DNA of 64,000 nucleotides from Bacillota bacterium (GTDB lineage Bacteria > Sysuimicrobiota > Sysuimicrobiia > Sysuimicrobiales > Segetimicrobiaceae), in contig JAJPJL010000031.1 in assembly GCA_021324255.1 (NCBI GenBank), positions 1-64,000 of the forward strand. Reading direction: 5' to 3'. Below are positions 46,275 to 55,280 of the stretch, piece by piece. The position numbers and the translations under genes are program-made. The notes under the pieces were generated by a model, which saw nothing but the letters and a program-made list of their open reading frames with translations, was not told the DNA's origin and did no database searches. Within the stretch, counting starts at the first letter, position 1. Each line of letters starts with the position of its first letter.

Positions 46275-46292
46275 GTCCGGGGCGCGGGTCCG

Positions 46293-47231
46293 CTAGAGTG
46301 AGATCCGCGGGTCGATGAACGCATAGGCGACGTCGGTCAGCAGGTACACGACGGACACGAGCACGGCGTAGACGAGCGTGAAGCCCTGGACGACCTGGTA
46401 GTCCCGGCCGAGAATCGCGGACACCATCTCGCTCCCCATGCCGGGCAGCGCAAACACCGACTCGATGATCACGGAGCCCCCGACGAGGAAGCCGATGTAC
46501 AGCCCCAGCAGCGTGACGGTCGAGATGACGGCGTTGCGCAGCACGTGGCGGGTCACGATGCGCCGGGCCGGCAGACCTTTGGCGCGGGCGACCACGACGT
46601 GTTCGGCGGTCAGCGTGGCGAGGATCGAGTCGCGCAGGTTGCGGGTGAGCACCGCGGAGACGCCGAGCCCCATGGTCAACGCGGGGAGGAACAGATAGTA
46701 GACGTGCTCCGCGAACGTCCGGCCGCCGCCGCCCACCGGGAACAGGCCGAGCTTCACGCCGAAGGCGATCAACATGAGGATGCCCACCCAGAAGCTCGGC
46801 GTGGAGATCCAGAACACCGAGAACCCCCGGATCGCTTGATCGAGCGGCCGGTCACGCTGTAGGGCCGCCGCGGTTCCCAGCGGCACGGTGATCAGGGCGG
46901 CAAGCACCATCGCGTACGTGACGAGAAAGAGCGTCAACGGCAGCCGTTGCCGGACCAGGCTGGCGACGGGCACGCGAGCGAGCACGGACTCCCCGAGATC
47001 GCCGCGGGCCGCGCCCGCGATGAAGATCGCGAACTGCACCGGCACGGGACGGTCGAGACCCAGCTGGTGTCGCAGCTGCTCGACCGCGTCGGGCGTGGCC
47101 TGGATGCCGAGCATGGTCACCGCCGGATCGCCGGGGATGAGCCGGATCATGTAGAACACGAGCACCGCGAGCACGGCCAGCGTGACCATCATCTGGCCGA
47201 GCCGCCCCGCGATGTACCTGCGGCGGTTCAT
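46293..47231 (-). CDS. ABC transporter permease, DppB/OppB type (third system)
   Basis: The 312-residue permease has RLIPGDPAVTMLGIQATPDA, WISTPSFWVGILMLIAFGVK, an EAA loop (EHVVVARAKGLPARRIVTRH) and the end AYAFIDPRISL. It lies 31 nt after the binding-protein stop. Sequence differs clearly from the two DppB copies near 10 and 18 kb, so this system is not a recent duplicate of them. Confidence 0.93.
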   Translation of the reverse strand: MNRRRYIAGRLGQMMVTLAVLAVLVFYMIRLIPGDPAVTMLGIQATPDAVEQLRHQLGLDRPVPVQFAIFIAGAARGDLGESVLARVPVASLVRQRLPLTLFLVTYAMVLAALITVPLGTAAALQRDRPLDQAIRGFSVFWISTPSFWVGILMLIAFGVKLGLFPVGGGGRTFAEHVYYLFLPALTMGLGVSAVLTRNLRDSILATLTAEHVVVARAKGLPARRIVTRHVLRNAVISTVTLLGLYIGFLVGGSVIIESVFALPGMGSEMVSAILGRDYQVVQGFTLVYAVLVSVVYLLTDVAYAFIDPRISL

Positions 47232-47262
47232 GGCCGCTCCGAGGACCGCGCGGGCGCCTACC

Positions 47263-48819
47263 TCACCGGGCCAGCCACGTCTTCCAATAGAGCGGGACGC
47301 CGAGCGGGGTGCGGTAGAAGTCCCGGACGTGAGGGGTGAGGTAATTCACCGACGGCGTGTAGTACAGGGAGATCGTCCCGCCGACGTCGGTGTTGTAGAT
47401 GAGCTGGATCTGATCGTACAGTTGGCGGCGCTTCGCGGGATCGAGCTCTTCCGCCGCCGCCTTGACCATCCGGACGGCCTGGTCGCTCGGCTGGTAGCCG
47501 GTGTTCATCCGCGGATCGACGAAAAAGAACTGCACGAGCTGGTCCGGATCCATCATCCCGTTCGTCCACTGGTATCCGGAGATCGCTTCGTAGTTGCTCT
47601 CGTACCACGCGGCGGCGAGCGCAGAGCCGTCGACTTCCTGGATCTGGACCTGCAGGCCGATCTCGCCCCACATCTGCTGAGCGAGCACCGCGTTGTCGCG
47701 GCCGATTTGGCTCCCGCTCGGCAGTTGCAGCGTGATGCCGCTGCGCCCGTTGGGGTACTTGGACTCCCGCATCAGCTGCTTGGCCTTGGTCAGGTCGTAC
47801 GGCAGGCTCGCGCGGGGGTTCCAGTATAGGCCGCTCTTCGGCATGAAGGAATTCGCCGGAATGGCCAGACCCGCGGTCGCGCGGTCCACAAACACCTTCC
47901 GGTCGAGGGCGAGGCTCATGGCCTGGCGGACCTTCACGTCGTCGAACGGCGGCCGGGTGAGCTGGATGACCATGAAATAGACCTGCTGCTGGGGGAACGT
48001 CAGGAGCTGGCCGCGCGGATCGCGCTTCAACGCCGGGACCTGGCTGAACGGGATCGCCTCGGCGCCGCCGAGGTCGCCGGCCTGGATCTGCAGCACCTTG
48101 GTCGTGTCCTCGGGGACCTGCTTGATGATCACGCCGTCGAGGTACGGGTACGGCTTGCCGTCCGGCGCCGCTTCCCAGTAGCGGGGGTTGGCGTCGAGGG
48201 TGAGGTGGTCGTTGGCGACCCATTCCCGTACCATGAACGGCCCGGTGCCGATGGGCTTCGTCAGCTCCCGCTGCCCGGTCGACGTCACCTGGTCCTTTGG
48301 AAAGACGGCGTTGGAGATCATGGCGAGGCGCGCGAGGATGCTCGCGACCGGCGCGTTCAGGACGATCGCCACCCGTTTGTCGTCGAGCTTGGCGATCGTC
48401 TTGACATCGGCGAGGCTCCATTTGTAGACGCCGAGCGCCCGCGAGCGCTCCAGCGAGGCGATCACGTCGTCCGCCGTCACCGGCCGCCCGTCGTGAAACC
48501 GCGCGGCACCGCGCAGGAAGAAGGTGTACGTCAACCCGTTGCCGCTCACGGACCAACGCTCCGCGAGCGCCGGCTCGACGGCGGTCGCGGTGGGGTTGGC
48601 GCGCACCAGCCCCTGCGCGATGTTCGAGATGATGATGCTGTCGGTCCGCGCCTGCGTCCATAACGGATCGAGCCGCAACGGGATCGTCGTGTACGCCCAG
48701 GTCAGGGTGCCGCCGCGCCGGACCGATGCCGCTTCGGCGACGGCCATGCGACGCCGGCCGCCCAGCGCCGCCAAGCCCGCCCCCGCCAACGCCGAGCTCA
48801 GGAACGCACGTCGCTTCAA
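47263..48819 (-). CDS. ABC transporter substrate-binding protein with Tat-like signal (third system)
   Basis: The 518-residue SBP_bac_5 protein starts at a TTG (48819) with AGGAGGTG five bases upstream; the frame upstream lacks a good start. The signal is twin-arginine-like (LKRRAFLSSALAGAGLAALG). SBP blocks are ERWSVSGNGLTYTFFLRGAA and PIGTGPFMVREWVANDHLTL. Tat export would imply folding before secretion. It is followed by DppB and DppC. The ligand is probably a peptide or amide, perhaps handled by the M81 enzyme. Confidence 0.9.
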   Translation of the reverse strand: MKRRAFLSSALAGAGLAALGGRRRMAVAEAASVRRGGTLTWAYTTIPLRLDPLWTQARTDSIIISNIAQGLVRANPTATAVEPALAERWSVSGNGLTYTFFLRGAARFHDGRPVTADDVIASLERSRALGVYKWSLADVKTIAKLDDKRVAIVLNAPVASILARLAMISNAVFPKDQVTSTGQRELTKPIGTGPFMVREWVANDHLTLDANPRYWEAAPDGKPYPYLDGVIIKQVPEDTTKVLQIQAGDLGGAEAIPFSQVPALKRDPRGQLLTFPQQQVYFMVIQLTRPPFDDVKVRQAMSLALDRKVFVDRATAGLAIPANSFMPKSGLYWNPRASLPYDLTKAKQLMRESKYPNGRSGITLQLPSGSQIGRDNAVLAQQMWGEIGLQVQIQEVDGSALAAAWYESNYEAISGYQWTNGMMDPDQLVQFFFVDPRMNTGYQPSDQAVRMVKAAAEELDPAKRRQLYDQIQLIYNTDVGGTISLYYTPSVNYLTPHVRDFYRTPLGVPLYWKTWLAR

Positions 48820-49126
48820 CGCCCCACCTCCTGGCGAGCCGCAGCGGCTGCTCAACACGCCCGCGCCTCCCGGCCTCGAACTTCGAGGGCGCGGAGGCCT
48901 GAGCCTGCCCGTCCGCGTGCCGCAAATCCTTCACCCGCGCCGCCTGAATCCTTCCACCGACACCGCCGGCTGGTCAGGCATGCGGGCACGCTTCGCTAGA
49001 TCCTCTCTGGTTTTTCGATAGATACCACTTCGGCGCACTCGCGCAGCCCCGCGATTTTCGCGCCCTGCGGCGTCGGGTGGTACACGACGGCCGGATGGTA
49101 CAATGCGGGCGACGAGGAGGGGGCGC
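48820..49126 (+). promoter_or_regulatory. 307-bp divergent region between the binding-protein and dehydratase genes
   Basis: No gene is visible. TACAAT at 49099-49104 is a good -10 hexamer about 23 nt before the dehydratase ATG, though no convincing -35 stands 17 nt upstream. The region from about 49000 is locally AT-richer (CTGGTTTTTCGATAGATACC). Promoters for both genes must lie here. Confidence 0.35.
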
Positions 49127-50395
49127 ATGCGCATCTCCGCGATCCGGGTCACGGTCGTCGCCGTGCCGGACCTTCCGCTTCGCAACGTGATCGGCTGCCA
49201 CCAGCCGTACGCGCTGCGCAACGTGATCGAGGTGGAGACCGACGAAGGTCTCACCGGTCTCGGCGAGATGCCGGGGGGCACGCAGCTGCGGGCCGAGCTC
49301 GAGGATGCGGGGACGCGCCTGCTCGGCGCCGATCCATTTCGCCGGGCGCGGCTCCGCGCGCTGTTCCCGGACCGGCCGCGGGTGCAGAGCGCCTTCGAGG
49401 TCGCGTGTCTCGATCTCATCGGCAAAGCGACCGGCCGCTCCGTCGCGGATCTACTCGGGGGCGCGCTCCGGGACCGCGTGCCGCTCTCGGCGTATCTCTT
49501 CTTCAAGTTCGCCACGCCGGAGGACTGGCTCGCGACCCCGGCCGGCACGCCGGCCCCTCGCGGACCGCTCGGGATGTTTGGGTGGAGCGAGGCCGTCCTC
49601 ACCCCGGAGGCGATCGTCGCGGAAGCCGAGGAGTTCGTCCGGCGCTACGGGTTCCGCGTGCTCAAGCTGAAGGGCGGCGTGCTGGCGCCCCACGCCGAGG
49701 TCGAGGCCCTGCGGCTCCTGCGGGCGCGCTTTGGCGGCGCGTGGGGCCTCCGGATCGATCCGAACGCGGGGTGGACGCCCGCAGAGGCCGTGGATCTCCT
49801 CCCGGCGCTGGAGCAGATCGGGCTGGAATACTACGAGGATCCGGTCGCCGGCGTCGAGGCCATGAGCGACGTGGCGCGCCGCACGCGGATGCCGCTAGCG
49901 ACGAACATGTGCATCACGGGATTCGCCGACCTGCCCGAGGCCGTGGCGCGGCGGCCGGCGCGGGTCATCCTGGCCGATCATCACTGGTGGGGCGGCGTGG
50001 AGGCGCTGGCGCACCTGGGCCGGATTGCCGAGGTCTTCGGGTTTGGGCTCTCGCAGCACTCCAACACGCACTTGGGTATCTCGTTTGCCGCCATGCTGCA
50101 CGCCGCGGCCTCGATTCCGCAGCTGACGTACGCGAGCGACACGCACTATCCGTGGCAGCACGGCTGGGACATCGTCAACGAACCGTTCGAGTTCCACGTG
50201 GCGGACGGATCCGTCGCCGTGCCCCGCGGTCCCGGGCTCGGCGTCACCCTCAACGACGACGCGCTCCGCCGGTTCGCCGAGATCGCCCGCGCCGTCCCCG
50301 CGGAGCGCCGCGACGACGACGCGGTCATGCGGCGGTGGTTCCCGGAGTGGGTTCCCAAGGACGACCGGGGCGGCATGCGGCGTCTGATTACGTAG
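49127..50395 (+). CDS. Enolase-superfamily dehydratase, glucarate dehydratase-like
   Basis: The 422-residue enzyme has the K-x-K pair Lys180/Lys182 (VLKLKGG), metal-ligand blocks Asp211/Asn213 (RIDPNAGW) and Glu237 (YYEDP), Asn260 (ATNMC), and the Asp/His dyad regions ILADHHWWGG near 285 and SQHSNTHLG near 310. The dyad and ATNM block are those of glucarate dehydratase and close relatives, which dehydrate aldaric acids. GACGAGGAGGGGGCGC precedes the ATG. It is divergent from the third importer. Confidence 0.88.
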   Translation: MRISAIRVTVVAVPDLPLRNVIGCHQPYALRNVIEVETDEGLTGLGEMPGGTQLRAELEDAGTRLLGADPFRRARLRALFPDRPRVQSAFEVACLDLIGKATGRSVADLLGGALRDRVPLSAYLFFKFATPEDWLATPAGTPAPRGPLGMFGWSEAVLTPEAIVAEAEEFVRRYGFRVLKLKGGVLAPHAEVEALRLLRARFGGAWGLRIDPNAGWTPAEAVDLLPALEQIGLEYYEDPVAGVEAMSDVARRTRMPLATNMCITGFADLPEAVARRPARVILADHHWWGGVEALAHLGRIAEVFGFGLSQHSNTHLGISFAAMLHAAASIPQLTYASDTHYPWQHGWDIVNEPFEFHVADGSVAVPRGPGLGVTLNDDALRRFAEIARAVPAERRDDDAVMRRWFPEWVPKDDRGGMRRLIT

Positions 50396-50409
50396 CGGCC
50401 GGCCCGAGC

Positions 50410-50640
50410 TTATTCCACCTTCACGCGGCGCAGCCGCCGGGGGCGCCCGGCTCCCTCCGCGCGGGAGATCACGTGGTCCAACACGTCGCGGACCGCGAGC
50501 AGGACTTCGCGGCGCGCCTGACGGAGGTGCCCGAGCGCCGTGGATGGGACCAGGTCGCCGAGCGCCCGCGCGACCCGGGTCCCGTCGGCGCCGCGATCGC
50601 GGTGCGGTCTCGGCCGCCGGTTCTGCCGCTTAGTGGTCAT
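50410..50640 (-). CDS. Small basic protein overlapping the ArsA-type ATPase gene
   Basis: The 76-residue protein begins at ATG 50640, inside the last codons of the ATPase gene, so translation is probably coupled. The N-terminus is Arg-rich (TTKRQNRRPRPHRDRGADG). A helix LRQARREVLLAVRDVLDHVI follows, then a basic end. The helix is amphipathic and could mediate membrane or partner contact. No family is recognised. Tight linkage implies a role with the ATPase. Confidence 0.6.
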   Translation of the reverse strand: MTTKRQNRRPRPHRDRGADGTRVARALGDLVPSTALGHLRQARREVLLAVRDVLDHVISRAEGAGRPRRLRRVKVE

Positions 50641-51814
50641 GTCTGCCCGCCTCCTTGGCGAACGTGATGAGTAGCCGGTTGTGCTCCACGCGCGCGCCCG
50701 TGGCCACGAGCGACGAGAGCGTGCGGGGCAGCGTCAGGTTGCGCTTGTAATCCCCCACGCGGACGATGAGGTCGGCGCCCTTCTGCGAGACGTCGACGGC
50801 GCCCTTGGCGACAAACGGCGCGGCGAGGGAGAGGACATAGCGTCCGTCCCGGCGGTGGATCCGCTGCGGCGCATCCGCGTAGAGGCGCGCCACCGGGTCG
50901 CGGTCGCCGTAGAGCGCGCGGGCGGCGCGGGTGAGCGCGGCGCGGCCCACGACCTCGCGCTCGGCGAGGGGTAGCTCGAGGATGGGCAGCGGGGCGAAGC
51001 TGTCCTGTACCAGAGCGCGGTAGCGCCGCTGCGCCTCGATCCAGGGCCTGAGGAAGCCGCCGTCGGCATCCACGGGCAGGGCCCGGTTGATGATCACGGC
51101 GTCGATCCCATACCCGAAGAGGCTGAAGTACGTGTACGCGCGTTGCGCTTCCTTGATGACCATCTTCTCCAGGTTCAGCACGATGCGGATCGACGTCGTG
51201 CCGGGGTCCGCGAGGAGACCGTGCATCTGGTCCACGTTGAGGACGAGCTCCTTCACCGCGTCGAAGACCTCGTCGCCGGGCAGGGGGATTTCGACGAATC
51301 GCTGAACCACGGGCCGCGTGACCCGCACGACCGCCCGCTGGATCGGGAACAGCTTCTCCAGCCACCAGCGCGCCATCTCCGGAAAGCTCAGGAGCTGCAT
51401 GGTCTCCCCGGTCGGCGCGCAATCCACGACGATGACGTCGAACCGGCCGTCGCGCGCGTGCGCGGTGAGCTGCATCAGGTTGGCGATCTCTTCCATCCCC
51501 GGCAGGTTCGCGAGCTCGTCGGCGACCACATCATCGAGCCCGTGCGCACGCATCACCGACGACAGGTACCGCCGCAGCACCCCCCAGTACTGTTCGAGCT
51601 GGCGGATGGCGTCGATCTCCTGGGCCCACAGGTTCGGCCCGATGCGCCGGATCTCGGGGCCGATCGCGGTCTCGAGCGAGTCGCCGAGGCTGTGGGCGGC
51701 GTCGGTGCTGATTACCAGCGTGCGGTGCCCGCGCGCGGCGGCGGCCAGGGCGGTCGCCGCGGAGACCGTCGTCTTGCCGACGCCACCCTTACCGGTGTGA
51801 AGGATGATGCGCAT
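50630..51814 (-). CDS. ArsA/Get3-type ATPase with C-terminal HSP20-like domain
   Basis: The 394-residue cytoplasmic ATPase has the deviant Walker A GKGGVGKTT at residues 8-16, then STDAAHSLGD and VVDCAPTGETMQLLSFPE. The last ~70 residues (LAAPFVAKGAVDVSQKGADL…) look like the ArsA_HSP20 alpha-crystallin-like domain. There is no ArsB, ArsR or ArsD gene nearby, so arsenite pumping is unlikely; a Get3-like targeting or chaperone role is possible. ATG 51814 begins exactly at the fold (MRIILHTG); 51832 is an alternative. Confidence 0.87.
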   Translation of the reverse strand: MRIILHTGKGGVGKTTVSAATALAAAARGHRTLVISTDAAHSLGDSLETAIGPEIRRIGPNLWAQEIDAIRQLEQYWGVLRRYLSSVMRAHGLDDVVADELANLPGMEEIANLMQLTAHARDGRFDVIVVDCAPTGETMQLLSFPEMARWWLEKLFPIQRAVVRVTRPVVQRFVEIPLPGDEVFDAVKELVLNVDQMHGLLADPGTTSIRIVLNLEKMVIKEAQRAYTYFSLFGYGIDAVIINRALPVDADGGFLRPWIEAQRRYRALVQDSFAPLPILELPLAEREVVGRAALTRAARALYGDRDPVARLYADAPQRIHRRDGRYVLSLAAPFVAKGAVDVSQKGADLIVRVGDYKRNLTLPRTLSSLVATGARVEHNRLLITFAKEAGRHDH

Positions 51815-52007
51815 CTCGGTGGCCTCGTTCATCACGCTACCATGGGTGGCCGCGGGTGTCCACACGCACGCCGTCCCTCGGTGCCTCGGTCCGGCCGAGG
51901 GCCGGTCGGGGGCTGTCCAGCCGCGCGCCGGAACGGTATGATCGGGGCATGTCTCGCGCCGGGCCCGGCGCGGGATGGGACGCTGCATGTGATGGGAGTG
52001 CGTCGGA

Positions 52008-53747
52008 GTGAACGACCGGCGGGAGCATTTTTGGTCCGATCTGTGGCGGATCGTCAAGCCGTACTGGTCGTCCGAGGAACGGTGGTGGGCGTGGGGACTG
52101 CTGGCCGTCGTGACGGCGCTGAACGTCGCGTCGGTCTACATCAGCGTCCGGTTCAACGTCTGGAACCGGGACTTCTTCAATGCGATCCAGGGGCTGGACT
52201 GGCCGGCGTTCCGCCGGCAGTTCGTCATCTTCGGCGGGCTGGCCGCGGCGTCCATTGCCGGTACGGTGTATCAAATCTACCTGCAGCAGATGCTGCAGAT
52301 CCGGTGGCGGCGCTGGCTGACCGGCCGGTATCTGGACCGCTGGCTCGCGGGGCGCGCCTACTATCACCTCCAGGTGCACAGTGACGGGGCCGACAACCCG
52401 GACCAGCGCATCGCCGACGATATCGATCTGTTCACGCGCCAGTCGCTCGATCTCGTGATCGGCCCCAACGGCTTCTTCAACGCGGGGCTGACGCTCGTGT
52501 CCTTCCTCGGGATCCTGTGGGCCCTGTCGGGCGCCGTCCGCATCCCGCTCGGCCGCGCCGGCGGCGTGCAGGTGCCGGGGTACATGGTGTGGTTCGCGCT
52601 GGCGTACGCGGTCGGGGGCACCTGGCTCGCCTTTCGCATCGGCCGGCCGCTGGTGAAGCTGAACTTCGATCAGCAGCGCTATCAGGCCGATTTTCGGTTC
52701 AGCATGATGCGCCTGCGCGAGAACGCGGAGTGTGTCGCGCTCTACGGCGGCGAAGGGCGCGAGCGGCGCACGTTTCTCGGCCGCTTCGACCACGTCGTCG
52801 CAAACTTCTGGAAGATCATGAAGCGCACGATGCAGCTCAACTGGTACACCAGCGGCTACAATCAGGTGGCGATCGTGTTCCCGTATCTCGTCGCGGCGCC
52901 GCGCTTCTTCGCACGACAGATCACCTTTGGGGTGTTGCAGCAGACGGCCAACGCCTTCGGGCAGGTGCAGCAGTCGCTCTCGTTCGTCGTCAACGCCTAC
53001 ACCTACGTCGCGGAGTGGCAGGCCGTCGTGCAACGGTTGGCGCGGTTCGAGCGGCGGGCGAGCGAGGTGACGGCCGCCGCCGGCGCGCCGGCGGCCATCC
53101 ACGTCGCCCGCGAAGGCGACGGCGTCGCGGCTCTGGACCTCGACCTCGGCCTGCCGGACGGCACCGCGCTCCTCCGCGGCGTCGACCTTCGCGTCGCCCC
53201 CGGGGAGTGGCTGCTGATCTCGGCGCCGTCCGGCGCCGGCAAGAGCATCCTGCTCCGCGCGGTCGGCGGGATTTGGCCGTTTGGCCGCGGCGTGGTCCGG
53301 GTGGGGGGCGGCCGCACGCTCTTTCTCCCCCAGCGCCCCTACGTGCCGCTCGGCAGCCTCCGCACGGCGCTCCTCTATCCGAATGAGGACGACCGGGCGC
53401 CGAGGGAGCGCCTCGTCGCCGTGCTCGCCGCGGTCGGCCTGGGTGCGCTGGCGGACGACCTGGACACGGTGGACCGGTGGGCGGATCGCCTATCGCTCGG
53501 GGAGCAGCAGCGCTTGGCGTTTGCCCGCATTTTGCTGAGCGAGCCGGCCATCGTCTTCCTTGATGAGGCGACCTCCGCGCTGGACGAGGCGGCGGAGGCA
53601 GCGCTCTATACGTTGCTGCGCAACGCGTCGTGGGGGCCGACCGTCGTGAGCGTCGGCCACCGGAACACGCTGGCCCGATTTCACGACCGCGTCATGCACC
53701 TGGCGGCGCCCGGCGAGCGGGACCGCATCGACACGGTGGTGGGATAG
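52008..53747 (+). CDS. SbmA/BacA/YddA-like ABC transporter (fused permease and ATPase)
   Basis: The 579-residue half-transporter has an N-terminal SbmA_BacA-type membrane domain (YISVRFNVWNRDFFNAIQGL, NPDQRIADDIDLFT are diagnostic). The ABC domain has Walker A SAPSGAGKS near residue 405, signature LSLGEQQRLAFAR near 494 and Walker B IVFLDEATSALD near 516. It would work as a homodimer. Relatives (YddA, vitamin B12 transporter Rv1819c) move peptides or cofactors. GTG 52008 follows GGGAGTGCGTCGGA. It is divergent from the ArsA-type gene. Confidence 0.9.
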   Translation: MNDRREHFWSDLWRIVKPYWSSEERWWAWGLLAVVTALNVASVYISVRFNVWNRDFFNAIQGLDWPAFRRQFVIFGGLAAASIAGTVYQIYLQQMLQIRWRRWLTGRYLDRWLAGRAYYHLQVHSDGADNPDQRIADDIDLFTRQSLDLVIGPNGFFNAGLTLVSFLGILWALSGAVRIPLGRAGGVQVPGYMVWFALAYAVGGTWLAFRIGRPLVKLNFDQQRYQADFRFSMMRLRENAECVALYGGEGRERRTFLGRFDHVVANFWKIMKRTMQLNWYTSGYNQVAIVFPYLVAAPRFFARQITFGVLQQTANAFGQVQQSLSFVVNAYTYVAEWQAVVQRLARFERRASEVTAAAGAPAAIHVAREGDGVAALDLDLGLPDGTALLRGVDLRVAPGEWLLISAPSGAGKSILLRAVGGIWPFGRGVVRVGGGRTLFLPQRPYVPLGSLRTALLYPNEDDRAPRERLVAVLAAVGLGALADDLDTVDRWADRLSLGEQQRLAFARILLSEPAIVFLDEATSALDEAAEAALYTLLRNASWGPTVVSVGHRNTLARFHDRVMHLAAPGERDRIDTVVG

Positions 53748-53778
53748 GGCAGGACGGCGGCCGGCAGGTCGTTCGAGG

Positions 53779-53961
53779 CTACGAAGCTTTGCCGGCGGTC
53801 TCGCGCGACAGGCGCCGGGGTACCGCGGGACGTCCGACCCGCTTGTCCCGGCCGGTGCCGTGGTACCGCCGGGCACAGTCGGTCGAGCAGAATTCGTCCC
53901 CGTGTTGGACGGCCAGCCGCGGCCGTTTGCCGCCGCATGCCTTGCAACGCGCTCGCTTCAC
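53779..53961 (-). CDS. 60-residue zinc-ribbon protein
   Basis: The product begins at GTG 53961 with VKRARCKACGGKRPRLAVQH and continues with EFCSTDCARRYHGTGRDKRV and a basic tail. Cys6, Cys9 plus the FCSTDC pair form a probable treble-clef or zinc-ribbon site, similar to small zinc-finger proteins common in GC-rich soil bacteria. Role unknown, probably nucleic-acid or protein binding. It is convergent with the ABC transporter gene, 31 bp apart. Confidence 0.65.
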   Translation of the reverse strand: MKRARCKACGGKRPRLAVQHGDEFCSTDCARRYHGTGRDKRVGRPAVPRRLSRETAGKAS

Positions 53962-54075
53962 GATAGGCGCTCCGGCGGACGCCGCACGGACGGAGCTGGC
54001 ATCCGCGATCCGTCGTTGTTCATGCCCGTTCCAGCATCCCGCTAGACGCGCCGCGATGCCGGCACCGCGCGCCGA

Positions 54076-55194
54076 TCACGCCGGTTCGTCGCCCACGCTG
54101 AACACCGGCGCGCCCAAGGCGCCTGCATCGACTTCGATGCCCAGGCCGGGCGCGTCCGGCGTCGCGCCAAAGCCGGCGGACGATCGGGGCGCGTGGCCCG
54201 CGACGTGCTCGCGCACCCAATCGTTCATGAACGACGTCGTCAACAGGGATTCCGGACGCGTGCTCGCGGCGAGGTGACTGATCGCCGCGGTCACGATGTC
54301 GCCGCCCCACATGTCCTCCACCGTGACCGCGATGCCGAGCGCCTGCGCCAGATCCCGGAGGAGCTTGGCCCGCGTCAGACCGCCCACTCTGGCGATCTTG
54401 AGGTTGACGGCCTCCATCGCGCCGGCCCCGGCGGCCCGAAGCAACGACGGCACGTCGGTGATGATTTCGTCGAGCACCATGGGGAGCGTCGTGAAACGGC
54501 GTACCTGCAGGCACTCCTCGAGGCTGGCGCACGGCTGCTCGAGATAGAGGCGCGGACGCGGCGCGAGCGCGCGCACCGCCACGGCGGCATCCCCCAGGGT
54601 CCAGCCGCCGTTGGCGTCGGCGATGACGACGTCCGTATGATCGGTGGCCGCCAGGACGCGTTCGACGCGGTCTCGATCCGCGAGTGGGTCGCCGCCGATC
54701 TTCAGCTGAAACCGATGGAGCCCCTCCGCCCGCCGCGCGCGGACGTAGTCCGCCATCTCCTCCGGCGCCCCCATCGGCACGGCGATGTACAGCGGGTAGC
54801 GGCTGTGATGCCGTCCGCCGAGCAGCGTCGCGATCGGGTAGCCCGTCGATCTGCCCAGGAGATCCCAGCACGCCACGTCGAGGGGGCTCTTTGCGTACGC
54901 GTGGCCGCTCAACGCGGCGTCCATGGCGCGGTGTACGAGCGCCAGGTTCGTGGGATCCACCCCGAGCACCGCCGGCGCGAGCTCGCGCAGCGCCGTCCGG
55001 GCGCCCTCGGCAAAGGCCGGCAGGTACGCTGGGCCGAGCGGGCACACCTCGCCCCACCCCGTGAGGCCGTCGTCGGCGGTCACCCGAACCACCGTGCTGG
55101 ACAGGCCGGCGACCGTCCGGCCGCCGGACATCACGTACGTCCCGTGGAGATAGTGCAGGTCGTAGGCAAACACGTCCACGCGCGCGATCTTCAT
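54076..55194 (-). CDS. Enolase-superfamily enzyme, cis-3-hydroxyproline dehydratase / muconate-lactonizing type
   Basis: The 372-residue barrel enzyme has Lys165 (FQLKIGGD; the second position of the usual KxK is Gly), metal ligands Asp193 (ADANGGW), Glu219 (LEQP) and Asp242 (LDEI), and Lys266 (AVNLKIARVGG). The EDMWGGDIVTAAISHLA block near the end fits the cis-3-hydroxy-L-proline dehydratase and hydroxyproline-betaine epimerase branch. Specificity needs assay. The gene is single; its GC-rich 5' flank holds a tandem repeat. Confidence 0.86.
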   Translation of the reverse strand: MKIARVDVFAYDLHYLHGTYVMSGGRTVAGLSSTVVRVTADDGLTGWGEVCPLGPAYLPAFAEGARTALRELAPAVLGVDPTNLALVHRAMDAALSGHAYAKSPLDVACWDLLGRSTGYPIATLLGGRHHSRYPLYIAVPMGAPEEMADYVRARRAEGLHRFQLKIGGDPLADRDRVERVLAATDHTDVVIADANGGWTLGDAAVAVRALAPRPRLYLEQPCASLEECLQVRRFTTLPMVLDEIITDVPSLLRAAGAGAMEAVNLKIARVGGLTRAKLLRDLAQALGIAVTVEDMWGGDIVTAAISHLAASTRPESLLTTSFMNDWVREHVAGHAPRSSAGFGATPDAPGLGIEVDAGALGAPVFSVGDEPA

Positions 55195-55239
55195 ACGACG
55201 CGTGTATACGCGGGGAGGAACAGCACTCCTGCCGCGCGG

Positions 55240-55279
55240 CGGTGCGCAGGAGCGCGGTGCGCAGGAGCGCGCGGTGCGC
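55240..55279. repeat. 15-bp tandem repeat, two perfect copies plus a partial third
   Basis: CGGTGCGCAGGAGCG occurs at 55240-55254 and again at 55255-55269, followed by a partial copy (CGGTGCGC at 55272-55279). It fills the space between the divergent dehydratase start and the 3' end of the small gene ending at 55281. It looks like a young slippage repeat. Confidence 0.8.
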
Positions 55280-55280
55280 G

